A stretch of DNA of 11,968 bases from NCBI GenBank assembly GCA_029883045.1, contig JAOUJU010000026.1, positions 1-11,968 of the forward strand, written 5' to 3'. Under the pieces are notes generated by a model. It saw nothing but the letters and a program-made list of their open reading frames with translations. It was not told the origin of the DNA and searched no databases. Source of the stretch: Rhodospirillaceae bacterium. Its GTDB lineage: Bacteria > Pseudomonadota > Alphaproteobacteria > Rhodospirillales > Magnetovibrionaceae. Of this stretch, positions 6,008 to 10,675 are shown piece by piece. A program made the translations under genes and the position numbers. Position 1 is the stretch's first letter, and each line of letters starts with the position of its first letter.

Positions 6008-7348
6008 ATGAGCTCCGCAGCCGAGCAATTTGCCCGGAATATGAACTTCGGATCCTTCGCTAAGGCGGAAGAGCTAAAGAAGCGCATCTGGTTTACGCTG
6101 GGGGCGCTGATTGTGTATCGTCTTGGTACCTATATTCCGTTACCCGGTGTAGACTCATCGGTCTTGCAAGATATATTCAAACAAAATGCCAGCGGGTTGC
6201 TTGGTATGTTTGATATGTTTACTGGCGGTGCGCTTTCGCGCATGACAATTTTTGCCCTTAATATTATGCCGTACATTTCTGCCAGCATTATTATGCAGCT
6301 AATGACGGCCATTTCGCCAACTCTTGATCAATTAAAGAAAGAGGGCGAAACAGGCAGAAAAAAAATAAACCAGTACACCCGCTACTTAACGGTGCTTATC
6401 ACCATAATGCAGGCATACGGCATCGCGGTAGGTATCGAAGGAACCTCATCTTCTATCGGGCCAGCAGTGGCCGATCCCGGTTGGTTCTTCCGCTTTACCG
6501 CAGTTATCACCCTTACGGGCGGCACTATGTTTTTGATGTGGTTGGGTGAACAGATCACTCAGCGCGGAATCGGTAATGGCATATCGCTAATTATTTTTGC
6601 TGGTATTGTTGCCAACCTGCCAACAGCCGTTGCCAGCACGTTGGAACTTGGTCGCACAGGGTCGCTTTCGGCAATATTTATTGTCGGTCTTTTGATTATG
6701 TCTGCGGCGGTTATATTTTTCATCGTGTTTATGGAACGCGCACAACGCCGCATTTTGGTGCAGTACCCCAAACGCCAGCAGGGTAACCGCGTGGCCGAAG
6801 GGCAAAGCACACATTTACCACTTAAATTAAATACCGCTGGTGTTATTCCGCCAATTTTTGCGGGCTCACTTTTGTCGTTGCCAATTACTATTATTGCGTT
6901 TTCTTCTGGAACCGGGCCTGAATGGATGACAACACTTACGTCATACATTGGACGCGGCCAGCCGCTTTATCTTGCGGTTTATACGTTCATGATTGTGTTT
7001 TTTGCATTTTTCTATACGGCAGTTGTGTTTAACCCAGTCGACACTGCGGAAAACCTGAAAAAATACAATGGCTTCGTGCCCGGCATTAGGCCGGGAAAAA
7101 ATACAGCAGAATACCTAGACAAGGTTCTTACTCGTCTTACGGTTGTTGGTGCAGCATATCTTTCTGCAATCTGCTTGTTACCAGAAATACTTATGTCTAA
7201 GTATTCTGTACCGTTTTACTTCGGTGGGACCTCCCTTTTGATTGTGGTTACTGTAACTATGGATACGGTTGCCCAGATTCAATCGCACATGCTGGCACAC
7301 CAGTATGAGGGGCTTATTAAAAAGTCCAAGCTAAGAGGACGGAGGTAG
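6008..7348 (+). CDS. secY: Preprotein translocase subunit SecY
   Basis: SecY forms the membrane channel of the general secretion pathway with SecE and SecG and works with SecA or the ribosome. The 446-residue protein shows ten hydrophobic segments in the usual spacing. The first is WFTLGALIVYRLGTYIPLPG. The plug region SGLLGMFDMFTGGALSR is followed by NIMPYISASIIMQLM in TM2. The cytoplasmic loop between TM6 and TM7 (ERAQRRILVQYPKRQ) and the TM8-TM9 loop (KYNGFVPGIRPGKNTAEYLD) are the signature ribosome/SecA-contact loops. The C-terminus ends with a short basic tail (KKSKLRGRR). Encoded as usual in the spc operon after rplO. The GGGGA site (5995-5999) is 8 bases from the ATG. Confidence 0.98.
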   Translation: MSSAAEQFARNMNFGSFAKAEELKKRIWFTLGALIVYRLGTYIPLPGVDSSVLQDIFKQNASGLLGMFDMFTGGALSRMTIFALNIMPYISASIIMQLMTAISPTLDQLKKEGETGRKKINQYTRYLTVLITIMQAYGIAVGIEGTSSSIGPAVADPGWFFRFTAVITLTGGTMFLMWLGEQITQRGIGNGISLIIFAGIVANLPTAVASTLELGRTGSLSAIFIVGLLIMSAAVIFFIVFMERAQRRILVQYPKRQQGNRVAEGQSTHLPLKLNTAGVIPPIFAGSLLSLPITIIAFSSGTGPEWMTTLTSYIGRGQPLYLAVYTFMIVFFAFFYTAVVFNPVDTAENLKKYNGFVPGIRPGKNTAEYLDKVLTRLTVVGAAYLSAICLLPEILMSKYSVPFYFGGTSLLIVVTVTMDTVAQIQSHMLAHQYEGLIKKSKLRGRR

Positions 7349-7350
7349 AT

Positions 7351-7998
7351 ATGGCTAATCTTATTTTGTTGGGCCCGCCAGGTGCGGGCAAGGGAACGCA
7401 GGCTAAGCGTATTGAAGAAAAATTCGGTCTTACCCAGCTTTCAACTGGTGACATGCTTCGTGTCGAGGTGGCATCGGGTAGCGATTTGGGCAAACAGGCC
7501 AAGTCAATCATGGAATCGGGCGGCTTGGTTTCTGACGATATTATCATCGGGATGATTTCTGGACGGATTGACCAAGATGACTGCAAGGCAGGTTTTATAC
7601 TTGATGGCTTCCCCCGCACCGTACCACAGGCAGAAGCCCTAGACGGAATGTTGGCCGACAAGTCCATTTCAATGGATTTTGTGATCGAGCTGACCGTTGA
7701 TGATGAGGCCATGATTGAGCGTATTTGTGGGCGTTATACCTGCGCCAAATGTGGAGCAGGGTACCACGACAAGTTCCAAACCCCTGAAAAAGAAGGGGTT
7801 TGTGATAAATGCGGCGGAACTGAGTTTTCCCGCAGGGCAGACGATAATGAAGAAACGGTACGCTCTAGGTTAAAAGCATACCACGAACAGACGGCCCCGA
7901 TTGCTGCATACTATGGTAATCGTGGGGTTTTGAAGGGTGTTGACGGGATGGCGGATATAGATGCCGTGACCGCTCAATTGGTTGAAATAATAGGTTAA
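7351..7998 (+). CDS. adk: Adenylate kinase, long form with a Cys4 zinc-type LID
   Basis: Catalyses ATP + AMP = 2 ADP in the cytoplasm. The 215-residue length fits the long bacterial form. The P-loop GPPGAGKGT is at residues 8-16, the AMP-binding LSTGDMLR follows at about 30-37, and DGFPRT is at 85-90. The LID domain carries two CxxC pairs (Cys131/Cys134 and Cys151/Cys154), the arrangement that binds structural zinc in Gram-positive and several other adenylate kinases; E. coli has non-cysteine residues there. It starts 2 bases after secY, with GGAGG (7341-7345) upstream of the ATG, so secY and adk are co-transcribed. No terminator follows, so readthrough into the alpha block is possible. Confidence 0.98.
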   Translation: MANLILLGPPGAGKGTQAKRIEEKFGLTQLSTGDMLRVEVASGSDLGKQAKSIMESGGLVSDDIIIGMISGRIDQDDCKAGFILDGFPRTVPQAEALDGMLADKSISMDFVIELTVDDEAMIERICGRYTCAKCGAGYHDKFQTPEKEGVCDKCGGTEFSRRADDNEETVRSRLKAYHEQTAPIAAYYGNRGVLKGVDGMADIDAVTAQLVEIIG

Positions 7999-8007
7999 AG
8001 AGACGTG

Positions 8008-8035
8008 TTGACAGTGGGGCGGAAGTGCATATAAT
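8008..8035 (+). promoter_or_regulatory. Consensus sigma70-type promoter of the rpsM-rpsK-rpoA-rplQ unit
   Basis: TTGACA at 8008-8013 and TATAAT at 8030-8035 are both perfect matches to the housekeeping consensus, separated by 16 bp (17 is optimal). The predicted start of transcription is near 8042, giving a leader of roughly 58 bases before rpsM. It lies 9 bases after the adk stop and is the only fully consensus promoter I see in the window. A GGCGGA/TCCGCC dyad (8018-8023 and 8035-8040) brackets the -10 element and could be an operator or chance. Confidence 0.88.
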
Positions 8036-8085
8036 CCGCCATCTTAACCCCTAGAAAGCACGATTTTCGTAATAAAACCAGTGTT

Positions 8086-8092
8086 TAAGGAG
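8086..8092 (+). promoter_or_regulatory. Ribosome-binding site that fixes the TTG start of rpsM
   Basis: TAAGGAG stands 7 bases upstream of the TTG at 8100. It is among the strongest Shine-Dalgarno matches in the window and compensates for the weak start codon. No in-frame ATG or GTG is nearby that would give the conserved S13 N-terminus. Confidence 0.85.
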
Positions 8093-8099
8093 AATCGAC

Positions 8100-8468
8100 T
8101 TGGCTCGAATCGCTGGCGTAAACATCCCGACTGCTAAACGGGTAGTAATAGCGCTCACATATATCCACGGTATCGGCCGCACAAAGGCCGTTGCCATCTG
8201 CGAAAAGGTAGGAATCCCGCTGGAACGGCGCGTGAATGATCTTACAGACGCAGAAGTTATAAACATTCGCGAAACCATTGATAATGACTATCAGGTGGAA
8301 GGCGACCTTCGTCGTGAAGTAGCGATGAATATCAAACGGTTGATGGACCTCGGTTGTTATCGCGGTCTTCGCCATCGTCGTGGTCTGCCGGTTCGCGGTC
8401 AGCGCACACATACAAACGCACGTACTCGCAAAGGCCCAGCCAAAGCGATTGCAGGCAAGAAGAAATAA
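8100..8468 (+). CDS. rpsM: 30S ribosomal protein S13 (uS13), TTG start
   Basis: S13 is in the 30S head and forms bridges to the 50S (L5) and contacts P-site tRNA through its basic C-terminal tail. The 122-residue product reads ARIAGVNIPTAKRVVIALTY after the initiator, then the helix-two-turn-helix region, the RGLRHRRGLPVRGQRT signature and a lysine-rich end (GKKK). The start codon is TTG; homologues begin exactly at MARIAGVN, so the start is secure despite the rare codon. It is the first gene after the consensus promoter. Its translation is probably limited by the TTG and helped by TAAGGAG. Confidence 0.97.
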   Translation: MARIAGVNIPTAKRVVIALTYIHGIGRTKAVAICEKVGIPLERRVNDLTDAEVINIRETIDNDYQVEGDLRREVAMNIKRLMDLGCYRGLRHRRGLPVRGQRTHTNARTRKGPAKAIAGKKK

Positions 8469-8487
8469 CCTTTAAGGAAAAGTATTT

Positions 8488-8877
8488 ATGGCAAAGGCTA
8501 CCACCCGCCCCCGTCGTCGTGAGCGCAAGAACATTGTTTCTGGTGTGGCGCACGTAAATTCTACTTTCAATAACACCATGATCACCATTTCTGATGCGCA
8601 GGGTAATGCGATTGCATGGTCATCAGCTGGCGTTCAGGGCTTTAAGGGGTCGCGTAAATCAACCCCTTATGCTGCGCAGATGGCCGCAGAAGATGCCGGC
8701 AAGAAAGCGCAAGAGCACGGAATGCAGACCCTAGAAGTTGAAGTAAAAGGTCCTGGTTCTGGTCGTGAATCAGCGCTACGTGCGCTGCAGGCTGTCGGTT
8801 TTACAATTACGTCCATTCGTGACGTAACCCCGATACCGCACAACGGCTGTCGCCCAAGAAAACGCCGTCGCGTTTAA
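8488..8877 (+). CDS. rpsK: 30S ribosomal protein S11 (uS11)
   Basis: S11 sits on the 30S platform and helps form the E-site mRNA path. The 129-residue length is exactly typical. The sequence shows GVAHVNSTFNNTMITISDAQ, WSSAGVQGFKGSRKSTPYAA, GPGSGRESALRAL and the C-terminal TPIPHNGCRPRKRRRV. The Asn-Gly within PHNGC is the site that becomes isoaspartate in E. coli S11. AAGGA (8474-8478) is 9 bases from the ATG. In enterobacteria rpsD would follow; here rpoA comes next. Confidence 0.98.
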   Translation: MAKATTRPRRRERKNIVSGVAHVNSTFNNTMITISDAQGNAIAWSSAGVQGFKGSRKSTPYAAQMAAEDAGKKAQEHGMQTLEVEVKGPGSGRESALRALQAVGFTITSIRDVTPIPHNGCRPRKRRRV

Positions 8878-8880
8878 TTT

Positions 8881-8910
8881 TTGGGAACCCCGAACATTCG
8901 GGATTATATT
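8881..8910 (+). promoter_or_regulatory. Weak candidate promoter before rpoA
   Basis: TTGGGA (8881-8886, 4 of 6 consensus positions) and TATATT (8905-8910, 5 of 6) are 18 bp apart. This is an acceptable but unremarkable match that would allow extra rpoA-rplQ transcription. It overlaps the first hairpin. It may be chance. Confidence 0.2.
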
Positions 8911-8959
8911 GTACCGGCACCTAGCCGGACTTATTAGTACGGGGCTCTTTTATAGGGCC
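8889..8959 (+). other. Three small hairpin-forming repeats in the rpsK-rpoA gap
   Basis: The gap 8878-8994 is longer than most in this cluster. It holds CCCGA/TCGGG (8889-8893 and 8898-8902, 4-base loop), CCGGC/GCCGG (8914-8918 and 8924-8928, 5-base loop) and a weaker GGCTC/GGGCC with one G-U pair (8943-8947 and 8955-8959 approximately). CCCCG at 8888-8892 could instead pair with CGGGG at 8940-8944. None is followed by a T run, so no terminator. Each stem is short and could be chance; the clustering before rpoA suggests a structured leader. Confidence 0.35.
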
Positions 8960-8981
8960 AATTAACGTAACGAGTAGGCGT

Positions 8982-8986
8982 GAGGA
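8982..8986 (+). promoter_or_regulatory. Ribosome-binding site supporting the rpoA GTG start at 8995
   Basis: GAGGA lies 8 bases before the GTG at 8995. The alternative upstream GTG at 8980 has only a poor match before it, and this GAGGA would fall inside that longer reading frame. Confidence 0.7.
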
Positions 8987-8994
8987 CGCACCCC

Positions 8995-10014
8995 GTGATT
9001 CAAAAAAACTGGCAAGAAATTATAAAACCTACCAAACTTGACGTTGTTTCTGGAAATGCTTCTGGCCGTCAGGCAACTATAGTAGCAGAACCGCTTGAAC
9101 GTGGTTTTGGTCTTACATTGGGCAACGCACTTCGTCGTGTTCTGCTGTCATCGCTTCGCGGTGGTGCAGTTACCGCCGTTCATATTGACGGTGTTTTGCA
9201 CGAATTTTCGTCTGTTCCCGGCGTACGCGAAGATGTTACTGACATCATTCTTAATATCAAATCCATGGGTCTTAAGGTTCATTCCGAAGGAAAGAAAAAG
9301 ATGACCCTTTCGGTTGATACACCGGGCGAAGTTACCGCCGGGCAAATTCAGACCGGAGCGGACATCGAAGTAATGGATCCAGACTTGGTGCTTTGCCATC
9401 TTGATCAAGGGTCCAAGCTTCACATGGAATTCACGGTTGATACCGGCAAGGGCTACGTTGCCGCTGCGGAAAACCGCCCAGAAGATCCGCCAATTGGCCT
9501 TATTCCCATTGATGCGATTTTCTCACCGGTGCGCAAAGTTAGCTACAAGGTGGAAAATACCCGCGTTGGTCAGCAAACCGATTTGGATAAGCTAACCATG
9601 GAAGTTACCACCAACGGTTCAGTAACACCCGAAGACGCCATGGCGTTGGCTGGACGCATCCTGACCGAGCAGCTTCGTTTGTTCATTAACTTTGAAGAAC
9701 CAGTTGCTGCCAAGGCCGAAGAAGAACGCTATGAAGAATTACCGTTCAATAAAAATCTTCTTCGCAAGGTTGATGAGCTGGAACTTTCCGTTCGTTCGGC
9801 AAACTGCCTGAAGAACGACAATATTATATACATCGGTGATCTGGTGCAAAAATCAGAAGGCGACATGCTTCGCACACCTAACTTTGGTCGCAAGTCCTTA
9901 AATGAAATAAAGGAAGTGTTGACACAAATGGGTCTGCATCTAGGTATGGACATTGCAGAATGGCCACCGGAAAACATTGAAGACATGGCGAAACGTCTAG
10001 AAGAACCCTTCTAG
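8995..10014 (+). CDS. rpoA: DNA-directed RNA polymerase subunit alpha
   Basis: Alpha dimerises to nucleate RNA polymerase assembly, and its C-terminal domain binds UP elements and activators. The 339-residue product starts MIQKNWQEIIKP, the usual alphaproteobacterial N-terminus. The N-terminal domain has LTLGNALRRVLLSSLRGGAV (dimer and beta-contact region, Arg47-Arg48). A Glu/Ala linker (AAKAEEERYEELPF) leads to the C-terminal domain with ELSVRSANCLKNDNI, where Arg267 corresponds to the DNA-contacting Arg265 of E. coli, and then NFGRKSLNEIKE. I chose GTG 8995 rather than GTG 8980, which would add RTHPV, because of homologue ends and the GAGGA site. The 117-base gap upstream holds small hairpins and no rpsD. 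Confidence 0.98.
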   Translation: MIQKNWQEIIKPTKLDVVSGNASGRQATIVAEPLERGFGLTLGNALRRVLLSSLRGGAVTAVHIDGVLHEFSSVPGVREDVTDIILNIKSMGLKVHSEGKKKMTLSVDTPGEVTAGQIQTGADIEVMDPDLVLCHLDQGSKLHMEFTVDTGKGYVAAAENRPEDPPIGLIPIDAIFSPVRKVSYKVENTRVGQQTDLDKLTMEVTTNGSVTPEDAMALAGRILTEQLRLFINFEEPVAAKAEEERYEELPFNKNLLRKVDELELSVRSANCLKNDNIIYIGDLVQKSEGDMLRTPNFGRKSLNEIKEVLTQMGLHLGMDIAEWPPENIEDMAKRLEEPF

Positions 10015-10034
10015 GCAGGCATGTTTTAAAAAGT

Positions 10035-10053
10035 CGGTCCCGATGTGGGGCCG
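10035..10053 (+). other. GC-rich hairpin after rpoA
   Basis: CGGTCCC (10035-10041) and GGGGCCG (10047-10053) form a 7-bp stem with one G-U pair and a 5-base loop, starting 20 bases after the rpoA stop. It is followed by CACCC, not by T residues, so it is not a typical terminator. It may be a processing or stability element between rpoA and rplQ. Confidence 0.4.
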
Positions 10054-10098
10054 CACCCGTGCGTACACGAATTAACGCGGCGCAAGGGAAATACAATC

Positions 10099-10116
10099 GA
10101 TCTCGTGAGCGAGATC
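10099..10116 (+). other. Perfect 7-bp hairpin just upstream of rplQ
   Basis: GATCTCG (10099-10105), loop TGAG, CGAGATC (10110-10116). The stem ends 9 bases before the GAAGGA ribosome-binding site of rplQ, so it would sit in the rplQ leader. It could tune L17 translation or bind a protein; a 7-bp repeat also arises by chance several times in a window this size. Confidence 0.4.
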
Positions 10117-10138
10117 AGGAACGAGAAGGATACCGCAC

Positions 10139-10567
10139 ATGCGTCACAATAATGGTTTACGTAAACTGAACCGGACCAGCAGCCACCGTAAGGCTATGTT
10201 TTCAAACATGGCGGCCTCGTTGCTGACCCACGAACAAATAAAGACAACCTTGCCCAAGGCAAAGGAAATGCGCCGCATTGCCGACAAGATGATTACACTT
10301 GGCAAAAAAGGCAGCCTGCATGCCCGTCGTCAGGCTTTTTCATTCCTGCGCGATGAAGCAGCGGTAGCAAAGCTTTTTAACGTTTTGGCTGGTCGTTATA
10401 AGGCGCGCCCCGGTGGTTACACCCGCGTGCTTAAGGCTGGTTTTCGTTATGGAGACGCTGCACCGATGGCGATAATCGAACTGGTTGACCGCGACGTTGC
10501 GGAAAAAGGCAAGGCTGATCATGCTCGCGAAGCACTGCGTATGGCAGCGGAAGCCGAAGCCGAGTAA
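10139..10567 (+). CDS. rplQ: 50S ribosomal protein L17 (bL17)
   Basis: L17 is a bacteria-specific large-subunit protein near the tunnel exit. The 142-residue product begins MRHNNGLRKLNRTSSHRKAM and contains the conserved LLTHEQIKTTLPKAKEMRR and RPGGYTRVLKAGFRYGDAAP motifs, so the family is certain. The C-terminus ends in an Ala/Glu-rich tail (AAEAEAE), as in other alphaproteobacteria. GAAGGA (10125-10130) is 8 bases from the ATG. Last gene of the alpha block; a strong terminator follows 21 bases after the stop. Confidence 0.98.
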   Translation: MRHNNGLRKLNRTSSHRKAMFSNMAASLLTHEQIKTTLPKAKEMRRIADKMITLGKKGSLHARRQAFSFLRDEAAVAKLFNVLAGRYKARPGGYTRVLKAGFRYGDAAPMAIIELVDRDVAEKGKADHAREALRMAAEAEAE

Positions 10568-10588
10568 GAGTTTTACGAACAAATTATT

Positions 10589-10623
10589 AAAAAAAGGGCG
10601 GCTTGATGGGCTGCCCTTTTTTT
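10589..10623 (+). terminator. Intrinsic terminator ending the ribosomal-protein cluster
   Basis: A7 (10589-10595), stem GGGCGGC (10596-10602), 7-base loop, GCTGCCC (10610-10616), T7 (10617-10623). The stem has 7 pairs with one G-U and can be extended by seven A-U pairs. The A tract on one side and the T tract on the other make it potentially bidirectional. It separates rplQ from the protease gene. Confidence 0.93.
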
Positions 10624-10651
10624 ATTCAGGTGTTAGACTGTCATATATACT
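10622..10651 (+). promoter_or_regulatory. Possible promoter of the degP-like gene
   Basis: TATACT at 10646-10651 matches 5 of 6 bases of a -10 element. The only -35 at 18 bp is TTATTC (10622-10627), which is poor. A promoter must lie in this short gap if the terminator is efficient, but the exact hexamers are uncertain. No clear alternative-sigma (envelope-stress) motif is recognised. Confidence 0.25.
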
Positions 10652-10675
10652 GTATCCAGCATAAGGGGCTCGCAC

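Noticed and set aside
7777..7802. Perfect 8-bp inverted repeat CAAACCCC/GGGGTTTG inside adk
   Set aside because: It lies in coding sequence for the LID zinc loop and has no T tract. One to two perfect 8-bp repeats with loops of 3-12 bases are expected by chance in 12 kb.
8643..8669. Perfect 8-bp inverted repeat TAAGGGGT/ACCCCTTA inside rpsK
   Set aside because: It encodes the conserved KGSRKSTPYA region; the protein sequence explains it and the number found fits chance.
8960..8967. AATTAACG shared by the rpoA leader (8960-8967) and the rplQ leader (10070-10077)
   Set aside because: The same 8-mer also occurs inside rplE, so it is not specific to leaders.
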